Assembly (NCBI GenBank): GCA_009761415.1
Contig: QUOL01000004.1
Location: forward strand, 1-64,000
Origin: Sarcomyxa edulis
Taxonomy: Eukaryota; Basidiomycota; Agaricomycetes; Agaricales; Mycenaceae
Direction of reading: 5' to 3'
Length of the DNA stretch: 64,000 nucleotides
A program made the position numbers and the translations under genes. A model generated the notes under the pieces. It was not told where the DNA came from. It saw only the letters and a list, made by a program, of their open reading frames with translations, and ran no database searches. Positions 24,701 to 32,625 of the stretch are shown piece after piece (positions within the stretch are counted from its first letter, which is position 1; each line of letters begins with the position of its first letter).

Positions 24701-27700
24701 CGGCCACGATCTGATTCCAGTATCGCACGCAGCGAGAAAATGGATGCCATCGTTCGCAATTCTAGGTCCCGTCTTCTCGACGGTGCCAGTGATTCGTCCG
24801 CTTTTGGCGTGCTAAGCCCCGTTGTCGTTGATCATATGACCCCGATTATTGATCAAGTAATGAAGGAAATTGGTTTGGCGTATCGCGTCTTGATCGAGGA
24901 TGCTATCGATGAGGCGGACGAGGAGGAGATTGCTATGGCGTTCTTGTAGCACAAGTCCACCTTCTCGTATTTTCTTGTTTGTTTTTGATAACCCGTCGCA
25001 GATTTCCGACTTTGTACGCCCCCCCCCCTTTTCTCGGTGGACACCACCTTTAATGTAGAAATATGAATCGATTTCTTGTTAAATAAGCCAGATGAATATA
25101 AGGTGAAATTTAAGAAGTCTTTATCGTTGCCTCGCCGGCCCTACGTCCTCTTTTGCCCCGTTTGTTCTGGCGTTAACGTCGTCCCTTCGTGTTCCGGTTT
25201 CCTGGGGAACTGCCAAAGTCTCGTCCTGTATGTTCCTGGTAGCGAGTCGTCCCCTGGCTCCACCAAGCTGTATTCGTCTGGTGTATCGTCGTCCGCCATC
25301 TCGTTCAGCTGTTTCGTAGTTTTACCTACTAAAGTTGTGACTTGGATAGTGATTTCGTTCCTCCTGAAGTAGGGTACCAATCGGTGCGCCGCAAAGCGAT
25401 GTTCCGCGATCGCACCATTGACTTCGGAGAGTATATAACTCCCCGACTTCGTTTGTCGGACAACAACCATCGGACCTATATATCGGGGCTTCATCTTGTT
25501 ATTCAGCTCCTTCTCGATCCTTGTGTTTCTGATGAGTACAAGCCTGCCCGGGGCAAACTTGAAGTCGTAAATCTGTCCTTCATATTAAATTTAAGGTCCT
25601 CGATAAGCCCCGTAGTCGTGTCATGCTGGCTATTGGCCGATTCCATAGTGATTTTATGGTCCGGCCTCAAGTGTATTCCGAGTTTCTGCCAAAGTCCCTT
25701 GTTCATGGCAATTATTTCCGACCCTCCGTCCAACACACATTCGACCTTTTCATCCTCGATAGTCGGGTAGATTACTCTGAGTTTTTCAATGGATGAGCCC
25801 GTGAGGAGAATTTCTTCGTCCGGTCCGTTCGGATTTTCGTACCGAAGGATATAACTGGAGTCCGGTTCGTCGATGTTGTCCGGATTAATCGACTCGAGTC
25901 GTCCAACCGTCGGAATCCTTTTAGTAGACACCAGTTCCTTGTACTGTTTTCTGACGTCTAGGCTAAGCGAAAGTAATTCTCTTTGTGAGATGGATATCTG
26001 AGTATCAAGTGATCGGTTCAAGACCCTTTTTGCCAACTCCGGATCTTCTATCGGCGTTGAGAATTTATACTGCGGACCAGTTTGTACCTGCTTCCTTCCT
26101 TCGGTCGCATCCTTTTCGAATTCTACCGTTTTCCTTTTGGGAGGAACTTGGCTGACCGGATCGTCAGGGAGCGGCTGAGGTCGTCCGGGGGGTCCTTTCC
26201 TTCGCATAGCAGGTACAGGTTTCTCCGTAGGTTCCAGCGGTTTGCCATTACGGGTTTTTCTTGCTTGTTCGTTTGCTAGGACTTCTCCGATATCTTCTTC
26301 TTCTTCCTCGATCTCCTCGATCCTTGACTCTTTGTAGTATGAACTAGAAGTTTCTCCGGACGATGCGAACCACATGGTAGAGGCATGGGGAGGTGCATCG
26401 CGTACAAAGTTGACGCCATTTATAATCGACCCCGGATACATTTCATGGTACCTGTTGATTCTGGCAGCCAAGTTGATTCCTTCTATATTTGAAGGAACCC
26501 ATGCTCCGTTCGGAAGTACGACTTTTCCGTTCATGTTTCGCATGCATTTCCCGTCTCTGATAAATTCGGCGACCTTCGGACAATCTCGAATGAAGTGAGA
26601 CGTGTCCGAGCAGAACGCACAAACCGAGCCGTTCCCTGGACCGTTTTGAGTTCTTCGGACAGGGGATCGATCGAGGAATGGGTTAGGTGCCCTTCCCTGC
26701 GCCGGGACATAGCCTTGGTAACGGTTATTGTATGACATGGCCTGGTTTGCCCCCATGTTTGATAACGTGGCTGCCAACGTACTCATGCTCGCTGCCAACT
26801 CCCTATTAAGCGCCTTTATTTCCCTCGACATTTCGTCTATTTCTTGTTTAACTACCGGATCCATTCCAGTCGTCTGTGTTCCGCTGTAAAGAACCTGTCC
26901 TCCTAGGATATGTTGGCCTTCCTTGTAGAGGTCATCGATCATATATGGTTCGTCGAGTTCCTGGTCGGGCTTCTTGATTTTTAGTCGGGCCATTAGCTGG
27001 ACCAGAAACTGCGGGTGGAGTCCTTTTACGTAGAGGCGATTCTCTTCTTTAGCAGAGATCTTGTTTTGGTCTTTGAGATGATGCGATATCCTGGTGAAAG
27101 AACGATGGTATTTTCCAAAGTCCGATTTGGTGTTAATCGGTATTGCTGCTTCTTTTGCAAGCAAGACCTCTAGATCATTGAGCGTATATTTCTTTTTCTC
27201 GTCTGATCCGGGATAAAGCTTCCGGACTTCGGATTTGAAGGCATCCCAGTCTTTTGCGGTAACCACCTTCCAAAGCGATTCGTCTTCCGCCCCAAGGTAG
27301 TACCTAGCCATGTCGATTTTCTCTTTATCCGACGCTTTCCCAGCCGCCGTGCATACTTGGTCTATGTCTTCGAAATACCTTGTAACAGATTCGTCGAGAC
27401 CATCAAATTTTGGAGCATCCCTGCTGGTCCGGGTGGGCGGCGGTCTTGACGTCATTGTCGGAAGGTTTTTCTGTATTCGGGGTTGGGATATTCGAGGGTT
27501 TATGCGATTCGATGGTAACGGTATCTGAGACGGAGGAGGTGGCTGAGTCTGCGTTTGGTCTTGTGTTGAAGTTTGGCGGGAAGGGATGGATAGGATTCGA
27601 GACTCCAATTGGAGGTGAGATAAGTGTTCGGCTGGTAAACTGTTCGACGGTTCGTTTCCCTGGGCTAGGCTAACCGAGTCTTCCGAGGGCGTAAGGGAGG

Positions 27701-30401
27701 CTTCTGTTGAAATAGTGTCCGATTCAACGGAACGTGGGAGCAATTCTTCGTCTGAGGTATCTATGTTGGAAGGAGGTGTTTGGGATGGCAACCAATCAAG
27801 ATTTATTGATGGTACGTCCGATAGCGGTGACGATTCGGGCGGAGTCGTTTCTTCGGAAAGGTCGCTTTGTGGATATTCGACGGATAAATGTGGTATACGG
27901 GAAGTTTGAGAGAAGGCTTGAAGCTCTGCTTCAGCTAAACGAGTTTGGGCTCGGGTAACTCGTCTAGTAGACACCTTTTAAATCCCCTCGCGGTGGGCTC
28001 CAGTTGTGATGAGGACTGCGGCGCTAGGAGTAGATGTGCTAGACTCCTAACTATAGTTCGCCTCTAGGGGGTAAGGTGACGTTTTCTCGGAGGGGATTTT
28101 ACGTAGCGAGAAATCCTAATGCCCAGTGACTTGTGTTTGGATAATGTGTTCGTAAAACGGTGGTGAGGTGGGTATGAGATGATGAGGTGTAAGGTAAGCT
28201 TCGGACTTGTAGGATCGTTCTCGGTAGGCCGTTTAGAGGCTTCGGACAGCTATAGGTTCGTTCTCGGAAAACCTACGAAGGCCTCGGACAGCTTTCGGAG
28301 AGCTGATCGATGCTTCGGACAGCTTATAATATGTCTTCGGAGAGCTATCGGGGGCTTCGGACAGCTATAAGTTCGATCTTGGAGAACCTACGAGGGCCTC
28401 GGACAGCTTTTGGTGAGCTGACCGATGCTTTGTATAGCTATAAAACGTCTTCGGAGAGCTATCGAAGGTTTCGGGCAGCTCTGAACTGATTTCGGAGAGC
28501 TTCGAGGGTTTCGGACAGCTCTGGACTGATTTCGGAGAGCTTCCTTTGTTCCGGGAGTGGTACTGCCGACTGAATCAAGTCCTTTTTCTCTTGTTTTGAC
28601 CGACTCCTGTAATCGTTCCTTGTCTCGGTTTCAGAAGTATGAGAAAGAGATAGAATTCCTATAGAGAGTAACTGGGTAGTTGGTCGATTCGGGTATGTTC
28701 CTCTGGTTCTCGTCCACACTGGGTCTATCTACCGTTCTCCATGTCCTATCCTACTTTATATATGAATTCCTTCCCTGTCCTTGCCTGATTCTTCACCCCG
28801 TGTGCCATCCCAAGGTCCCCGAGATCTCCAATGATGAAACAGATCCGGTATTGGTTTTGATGTGTCCGAACCTCGCTCAGTGTGAAAGGTTAGGGCCTGA
28901 GGTGTTTTCTGAAAGCGTTGCAAGGTGAATTTGTGAAGGGATGAAACATGTCCGAGTGAGCAGGATGATGGGGAGCTTCCGATAGATTTTTCCAAGATGC
29001 GACGGCCAAAGTTGTCCGAGAAGAGTGAATTTGATGTGGGTTGCTAGGCGGAGACCTGTAGTGTCTTTGTTAGCGGGCGATACCTCGCTTACAAGTGCTG
29101 TGTCATGTGATAAACACAGAGGGAAGAATATTCCGTAGCACCACTTGGTCAGGGTGGACGGAGGTCTTAACGAGGCGTCCAGATGCATGGAAAGGTGTGA
29201 ATTGAGATCACAATGTAAAGGGAATATGTCCGATTTGATAGGAAGAACAGCTCAGGGCAGTAAGCATCACGTTGGCGGTATGTCGACTGGTGGCAATGTT
29301 TTATCGGTGAAGTATCTCTCGATGAGGTCTTCTAGAGGTGAAAGGGAGCCTGCTGAAACGATTTGGGATCTGTCCGAAGGATCTAGGGGGCTACGGAGAG
29401 GTGATCGAGTACATTGGTCCTTTGGTCAGGTGAAACGACGATAGGGAATTGGGTTCTGGCGGTAGATTTCCTTCGGAGAAGTTGTTCGTGTGTGATTTCA
29501 GGTATTCCAAAACGTTCTGAGACGTGACCGAAGGCGGGTTAGCGTTTCGTGAGTGGATGAAGAGGCCGCTTTCGGGGAGGAACCGTCAAGTAGCGGGTAC
29601 TTGGTGTCTTTCAGTGTCCGGTCATTCGAAAAGTAAGTCGTTTGTGGTAATACCACCAGTGTCTCTGTAGTTAGCTATGTCTGGGCAGTCGCATAAGAGT
29701 AGGTTGTTGTATAGTTGTCGATTCCTTGGCTGGGGATGCTGGCATCCTCACAGCGTGAGTGGATTAACTCGATATCAGGTAGATCGAGTCGTACCTGTAT
29801 ATTATGCAATGGCAGTCTACTGTGCCGACTCAGACAACACGCAACGCATTCTTGACTCTCACCGCACTCCTTACATCTGACGAGACGAATACCAGCTGAA
29901 GCTGAGGTCGAAGACGAAGGGCGATACGGAGTACCGCAGGTTGCGCAGCTGGGGTGAGTGGTGTTGTCCGCGAGACCTTCTCGCCGTAAGACTTCTTTGA
30001 GAAACGTGGGCACGCAAGCTCGCCAGAGCAGCATGGGGTCATCCTATAGTAGATTAGTTCAAGCATACCTTGATGGGAAGATGCACAACACGTACTGAAC
30101 TGATATATCGACGACGCTTTTCTTTTGGTCCCAATGGATCCTGCGGTTCTTCATCGTAGAATAGGTCTTCTTGGTCAACGTGGGCCTGTTCGGGAGGACC
30201 TTCTTGAGGAGCCCAGGTAGCGTACGCATCGTCCAGGTCAGAGGGGGCGACTCTTCGTTTTTTTTTACTGATGTTGACTTGTTGCCCGAAAAGTCGGCTG
30301 CCGTTTGTGTTGGGATAAAGGAGACGATCTGCAGAGAACAATTCGGCGGAAGGTTCATCGTATGAGATGTAGATTTCAGAGGCTGGTTTACTGCCACGCA
30401 T
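12703..30401 (-). CDS. KDZ (Kyakuja-Dileera-Zisupton) transposase, split by element 1
   Basis: ATG at 30401, stop at 12703. Traced exons: 30401-30096, 30043-29795, 15744-15373, 15318-15134, 15083-14927, 14868-14720, 14665-14271, then further exons to a last one ending at 12703. Every junction I traced keeps frame. The N-terminal half has the CxC2 cysteine cluster (CATC, RCKEC, CVACC, RHSRLPLH, later CGCDRSDY) and the segment RNAWYPATTIDPHTCATYE. The transposase core shows SYDIACQY, PVWHAAAHERSCQ, GVGTADGEAIERIW and TKEMNPGARQD, all family hallmarks. The C-terminal region has the conserved WIWT and REEMKRVL segments. The 14-kb element 1 sits in intron 2; removing it with one copy of the GCGT duplication gives a normal 49-nt intron (GTACGA...ATACAG). 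The coding sequence therefore looks undamaged, but splicing across 14 kb is doubtful. Confidence 0.85.
15991..16293. repeat. Array of TTCGGA(C/G)AGCT motifs in the LTR
   Basis: About twelve copies of TTCGGACAGCT or TTCGGAGAGCT, with variants, occur every 15-40 bp, for instance at 15991, 16065, 16085, 16107, 16200, 16242, 16261 and 16282. The same array is in the other three LTRs. Downstream of the (-) TATA box it would be transcribed in the leader of the element RNA. Confidence 0.8.
16506..16513 (-). promoter_or_regulatory. TATA box of the LTR promoter
   Basis: TATATAAA read on (-), about 990 nt inside the LTR in sense direction. Equivalent sites are at 28755-28762, 38740-38747 and 48691-48698. 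It would place most of the LTR upstream as U3. Confidence 0.55.
17504..17519 (-). other. Polypurine tract of element 1
   Basis: Read on (-), AAAAGTTAGGAGGAAG directly precedes the TGTGAGG start of the 3' LTR, the expected place for the plus-strand primer. Element 2 has the same tract at 39738-39753. Confidence 0.8.
17611..17616 (+). promoter_or_regulatory. TATA box of cargo gene a
   Basis: TATAAA 47 nt before the ATG at 17663. Counterpart in element 2 at 39845. Confidence 0.65.
17663..18601 (+). CDS. Cargo gene a (element 1), unknown paralogous family
   Basis: Antisense to the retrotransposon. Either a 312-aa single exon or, more likely, 297 aa after removal of a phase-0, 45-nt intron (17900-17944, GTGAGT...GAAG), because four neighbouring cargo genes have a phase-0 intron at the matching place. 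Exon 1 carries the family pattern FLGYLRNNIRPMVHLVV; exon 2 begins a helical region with PFPKE and GFSGDQD, the counterparts of the (I/P)PSE and GxxGD motifs in the others. The long C-terminal part is acidic (about residues 190-250) and without recognised domain. No signal peptide or membrane segment. No function is known to me. Confidence 0.6.
   Translation: MDPIAKELFFTRCLDLDGIDGDITMATFLGYLRNNIRPMVHLVVSCIFQDAVADVLLPEFSSHGVYTLRKHVKILCQHMVSACAPFRGSVLIAKVKVFMLRLRWVLKGRCMDDTTEPFPKEAVTAVYQVQRCVHVVGFSGDQDEDEAHKIDVILYFIEEYARRSTFGVALDYIEADPRGRFHAHAVLKKHPYSGPRVHRDGTISTDRGNSLEGEENPANNEDEGISVISIATDDGDEEMEVAEVERALSGKNSDTLAVRQRADRRGTVQPLASLATHGAFRLLLETLSEEERNGLIGGAAIIEQGLNNLSGA
18662..18667 (+). promoter_or_regulatory. 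TATA box of cargo gene b
   Basis: TATAAA 35 nt before the ATG at 18697. Just upstream (18625-18640) is CGGAGAGGTGATCGAG, an exact 16-nt copy of LTR sequence at 17145-17160. Confidence 0.65.
18697..19283 (+). CDS. Cargo gene b (element 1), unknown paralogous family
   Basis: Exons 18697-18957 and 19023-19283, 87 codons each including the stop; 173 aa. The 65-nt phase-0 intron has GTACGG donor, an ACTAA branch-point-like word before a poly-A run, and GCGCAG acceptor. Exon 1 has GFFRKRLRMMFGVIQ, exon 2 has KIPSEVSRMMEF and GFHGDW, matching the neighbours' motifs. The poly-A run is 8 A here and 7 A in element 2; because it lies in the intron neither copy is frameshifted. Function unknown. Confidence 0.65.
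19529..19534 (+). promoter_or_regulatory. TATA box of degenerate cargo cassette
   Basis: TATAAA in the same setting as the other cargo promoters, upstream of the reading frames at 19565-19912. Confidence 0.5.
19565..19912 (+). pseudogene. Degenerate sixth cargo cassette (element 1)
   Basis: Downstream of a TATA box, an open stretch to 19645 joins in frame to 19702-19912 through a 56-nt intron (GTGAGA...TTACAG), giving segments such as SFFRSLADMRCQDDLL and KRQWLHEVMAV before a TAG. No ATG opens this frame: upstream it meets TGA. It may be a pseudogene or may have an unrecognised first exon. It does not show the PSE motif of the other cassettes, so family membership is open. The region from 19913 to the next TATA has no recognised content. 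Counterpart in element 2: 41798-42145. Confidence 0.4.
20298..20303 (+). promoter_or_regulatory. TATA box of cargo gene c
   Basis: TATAAA 44 nt before the ATG at 20347, preceded by GTCCGATGAGG; a GTCCGAT word also precedes the TATA of gene d. Confidence 0.65.
20347..20942 (+). CDS. Cargo gene c (element 1), unknown paralogous family
   Basis: Exons 20347-20610 (88 codons) and 20667-20942 (92 codons with stop), phase-0 intron of 56 nt; 179 aa. Exon 1 has the clearest version of the family pattern, GFTNFLRFRLRPMMEIVE; exon 2 has VVPSEALRLASMVQLF and ELGYDED. Predicted soluble, mostly helical. Function unknown. Confidence 0.65.
20981..20986 (+). promoter_or_regulatory. TATA box of cargo gene d
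   Basis: TATAAA 42 nt before the ATG at 21028, with GTCCGAT about 30 nt upstream. Confidence 0.65.
21028..21746 (+). CDS. Cargo gene d (element 1), unknown paralogous family
   Basis: Exons 21028-21270 and 21339-21746 with a 68-nt phase-0 intron; 216 aa. Family pattern in exon 1: MIHYLRCLLRPAVGLVAD; in exon 2: MIPSEMNRTISHLRLI. The last 40 residues are acidic (EGESEGAGYSDAEDWPGSEE). Antisense to the retrotransposon. Function unknown. Confidence 0.65.
21791..21796 (+). promoter_or_regulatory. TATA box of cargo gene e
   Basis: TATAAA within CATATATAAACC, 52 nt before the ATG at 21848. Confidence 0.65.
21848..22783 (+). CDS. Cargo gene e (element 1), paralogous family with RG-rich tail
   Basis: Exons 21848-22066, 22123-22326 and 22391-22783; 271 aa. 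The first intron is phase 0 like those of the other cassettes. The second appears to be a GC-AG intron (CAG|GCACGT...TTCTAG, 22327-22390): reading through it meets a stop, while splicing continues the frame. Exon 1 has SRSIRSLLGIVHLS; exon 2 has IPIPAQATTTVAMLEFF and GFEGDY. The C-terminus is basic and rich in RG (RGRGRGGARANRRG), as in RNA-binding tails. Function unknown. Confidence 0.6.
23463..24949 (+). CDS. Zn2Cys6-like cargo protein (element 1)
   Basis: Exons ending at 23972, then 24013-24236 and 24305-24949, fit one frame. The 5' end is unresolved: an ATG at 23463 may belong to a first exon, with an acceptor near 23571, but the phase does not close. The third exon opens with a cysteine cluster C-x2-C-x6-C-x7-C-x2-C-x6-C (starting RCSEC), the spacing of a fungal Zn(II)2Cys6 DNA-binding domain, though here in the middle of the protein. 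A conserved N-terminal region (TRRIPG...PDFLLEAISYNLP) and C-terminal region (SRLLDGASDSSAFGVLSPVV) match the homologue in element 2 at 45833-47590. A DNA-binding role is inferred only. Confidence 0.6.
25141..25571 (-). pseudogene. Integrase C-terminus relic (pol 3' end)
   Basis: Read on (-), the frame DFKFAPGRLVLIRN...KPRYIGPMVVVRQT...HRLVPYF is the end of a Ty3/Gypsy integrase with a GPY/F-like module. It lies in a different frame from gag and begins abruptly at about 25570, where the protease region stops. Reverse transcriptase, RNase H and the integrase zinc and catalytic domains are missing. The tail after VPYF is acidic and ends at 25141. Confidence 0.8.
25503..27974 (-). CDS. gag: Gag-protease polyprotein of element 1, 3' truncated
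   Basis: 823 codons from ATG at 27974, 30 nt inside the 5' LTR border. Order: a Ser/Pro-rich N-terminus, a capsid-like region from DAPKFDGL (about 187) to about 360, a CCHC zinc knuckle CAFCSDTSHFIRDC (about 451), a basic and acidic linker, and an aspartic protease-like segment with LDGGSEIIAMN (about 748). After KFNMKD the frame runs into pol-tail DNA out of frame and stops, because an internal deletion joined protease to integrase end. Gag would form particles; with intact capsid and knuckle it could still package RNA, but all enzymes for copying would have to come from elsewhere. The protease is incomplete at its C-terminal side. Confidence 0.85.
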   Translation of the reverse strand: MSTRRVTRAQTRLAEAELQAFSQTSRIPHLSVEYPQSDLSEETTPPESSPLSDVPSINLDWLPSQTPPSNIDTSDEELLPRSVESDTISTEASLTPSEDSVSLAQGNEPSNSLPAEHLSHLQLESRILSIPSRQTSTQDQTQTQPPPPSQIPLPSNRINPRISQPRIQKNLPTMTSRPPPTRTSRDAPKFDGLDESVTRYFEDIDQVCTAAGKASDKEKIDMARYYLGAEDESLWKVVTAKDWDAFKSEVRKLYPGSDEKKKYTLNDLEVLLAKEAAIPINTKSDFGKYHRSFTRISHHLKDQNKISAKEENRLYVKGLHPQFLVQLMARLKIKKPDQELDEPYMIDDLYKEGQHILGGQVLYSGTQTTGMDPVVKQEIDEMSREIKALNRELAASMSTLAATLSNMGANQAMSYNNRYQGYVPAQGRAPNPFLDRSPVRRTQNGPGNGSVCAFCSDTSHFIRDCPKVAEFIRDGKCMRNMNGKVVLPNGAWVPSNIEGINLAARINRYHEMYPGSIINGVNFVRDAPPHASTMWFASSGETSSSYYKESRIEEIEEEEEDIGEVLANEQARKTRNGKPLEPTEKPVPAMRRKGPPGRPQPLPDDPVSQVPPKRKTVEFEKDATEGRKQVQTGPQYKFSTPIEDPELAKRVLNRSLDTQISISQRELLSLSLDVRKQYKELVSTKRIPTVGRLESINPDNIDEPDSSYILRYENPNGPDEEILLTGSSIEKLRVIYPTIEDEKVECVLDGGSEIIAMNKGLWQKLGIHLRPDHKITMESANSQHDTTTGLIEDLKFNMKDRFTTSSLPRAGLYSSETQGSRRS
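27984..28002 (-). other. Primer-binding site of element 1
   Basis: On (-), two bases (AC) after the LTR end TCACA, TGGAGCCCACCGCGAGGGG could pair with the 3' end of a tRNA ending GGTGGGC-T-CCA. tRNA identity not determined. Element 2 has the same sequence at 47920-47938. Confidence 0.8.
28005..29752 (-). repeat. Element 1, 5' LTR (copy B)
   Basis: 1748 bp, same sequence as copy A as far as I can compare; TATA at 28755-28762 on (-). Flanked on the right by the GCGT duplication and then the KDZ intron. Confidence 0.95.
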
Positions 30402-32625
30402 GATGCATGAGCGTTGTCGTCGCGTTGTCGTCGCAGGTGAGGAAGAGATCAATAAGCGATGAGTTGACGTGGCCAGATTGAGCACAGCCACCAGATAGAC
30501 GATCATAGACCTGCCGTCTCAGCAGTTAAACATGCGCGTTTAGGCGAATGGTTACGGTGCGGGATTTGGGTAGAACTTCTGTACTTATTGTGCGGTCTCG
30601 GTTTCGATTCCTTGAGAAGGTATTAAATTTTCTTCCGGTATGTTGTTTCACTTTGCCAAATGTTTATGTTTTATAAGTCGTCTTGGGACAGTTTATCATT
30701 CCCTAAGTCCTGCTTCACTCGCATTCTCTGCCAAAACATGCCAAAGATTATGATTTTCTAGTAGCTCTAGATAACTAGATCAAGACTCTAATGTCATCTC
30801 AGAGTATCCTCTACAAGACCTGCATGATCGTATAGCTCGAGCAAATGACCGCGCTGGCCAGCACATCACACCTACAAGACATTCGCGCACAACCTGCACT
30901 GTCCCAACCGTCCACTCCACGAGAGGCATACCAAGGACACTTAGTAAACACCGTACCCTGCGCACTACTTAGCAAATGACATGCAGTAGGCAACATCAAG
31001 ACGTGTATAACGATGATTTTTTTCCGAGTAAAACTGATTGACATGCATGGGTATACGGGTATATGAAATGCGCGTACAAAACGTCCATTTCCAGGAACGC
31101 GGGCCCGGGAATTCATCATTCCCGAGCCGAGACGTCCCTGCAGTGAGAGACAAGCACCGGACACAATCCCGACAGCTGAGGGCCCGGGGAATGGGGACAT
31201 TCCCCGGGCAACAACACCTGCCGTTCCAACACAAAAGAAAACAGACAAGCAACAAAGAGAAAAGAAAATTGTTCATATCTAAAAAAACATTAGCAACGAA
31301 CGCATAGGAACATGGATCAAGACTTACGGGGTATCAATCCTCCCGCTCACAGTAGATGGGGTGGCCCTGCCGCCCTGCACTGATATCCGCTACAGACGAG
31401 ACACTATACGAAAAACACCTTCAGCGATAGATGAGGAAACATAATACGGCACGCACAGATCATTCGAACCCGGCCAGGGACGATCCGAAAATGAATCTCT
31501 CAAGTCTTCGCTAGTGCGAATATCCACTACTGTGATTGGGATATGCCTACCCAACAACGGTCAATGCGAGCTCACGCCTGTGCGTGAATACATACCCGAC
31601 CCCACTCGGGGGGACATGCTTTCTATGCAAAACATTAGTTTACATCCTGGTACGGAGGAAAGAAAAGATATGCTTACTGAGAACTAAACACACTTTTAAA
31701 AGACATCCTGAGACGCTCAATGACCGAGGCTGTCACAGATGGAGAAAGGGAGAAACAAAAAACACAATCCTTCGTCAGAAACCTAGAGCTGCAAACGCAA
31801 CGACACAAAAGAAAGAAAGACGTACTCATGTTTACAGGCAGAACCCTCTGCGAACTTGAGTTGAGGGCGTGGCAAGATATGCACAGCCCTTATATATGGT
31901 CCTGATGGCGCACGGACCATTTGCTAATGTTTACACCCTGAAGCTCCTCGGCTCATCCGGCTCGATCACTCCTGATCGCCTCTATCAGCCCCTATCATAG
32001 CACCGTGTCCTTTCGAATACCGTATTTTTTGTAGCCACTCGTGCGACCTCCGTGAAATATTTTGTATCACATAGAATTCCACTTCATATACCTGTCCACC
32101 TATTCAGAGTCAGAGAAACACATAAGATAATGTCTAGGAGATTGATTTTCGCCTTACAGAAGTGCAGTACCTTAAGGCCCATGCAAGGACATCGCTGAGA
32201 CACATCCAGACATTGAGGAGGGACACTGATGATCATGTCGTAATCACACATAATCCAGATCCTCTTGGACGTTCAATTTGCTACCAGGGTATTCAATTGT
32301 GCATGCACCAAAGTCACGGATCGTTGTGTAGAGTACGACATGATGTGTTTCTGCTGTGCATGTACATATGAGAACGATGCTCCATGATAGCATAAAGCGA
32401 CACTACATACCTTCAAGAGTCTCGTTATATTCATGTGGACTCCCTGGCAAGACACTTCGACTCATAAGGATTTTGATCAGCCATGCGGAATGATCGATGT
32501 CACTCATCTGCAGTGTGCACTGTGCAGAACTTGTGCGTCTCGCCTCGTTTACTCAATTAGCACCTACGAAACTTCGTAATGCATGGATTTCCTGGATATA
32601 CAAAACAAATGAAATCATATATGAA
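30402..32625. other. Intergenic region upstream of the KDZ gene
   Basis: Over 2 kb without a recognisable gene. It should contain the KDZ promoter and possibly the transposon's right terminus, which I could not identify. Two hairpins near 31106-31208 are listed separately. Confidence 0.4.
31106..31208. repeat. Two adjacent GC-rich hairpins
   Basis: CGGGAAT-tcatc-ATTCCCG (31106-31124) and CCCGGGGAATG-ggga-CATTCCCCGGG (31183-31208). Both stems share the GGGAAT core. No protein-coding or terminator role can be assigned. Confidence 0.7.

Larger units (their letters stand above)
15756..29752 (-). mobile_element. Element 1: non-autonomous Ty3/Gypsy-type LTR retrotransposon with antisense gene cargo
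   Basis: 13,997 bp bounded by two 1748-bp direct repeats (15756-17503 and 28005-29752) that begin TGTGA and end TCACA. Flanks carry a 4-bp duplication GCGT (15752-15755 and 29753-29756). A tRNA-type primer-binding site lies next to the right LTR and a polypurine tract next to the left LTR, both read on (-), so sense is (-) and the right LTR is the 5' LTR. Sense coding: gag-protease, then a deletion, then the integrase C-terminus. Downstream of the pol relic a 7-kb segment carries (+) genes, antisense to the element. The lack of visible LTR differences indicates recent insertion. Gypsy assignment rests on gag-protease order and the GPY/F-like integrase tail. Confidence 0.92.

Noticed and set aside
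27984..28002. Possible tRNA gene fragment
   Set aside because: Only the 3' 19 bases match a tRNA-like end, at the exact primer-binding position of an LTR element; no cloverleaf is possible.
30780..31905. Short ORFs of both strands in the gene-free region
   Set aside because: Cys/Arg-rich or Lys/Thr-rich without start context, splice logic or known motif.
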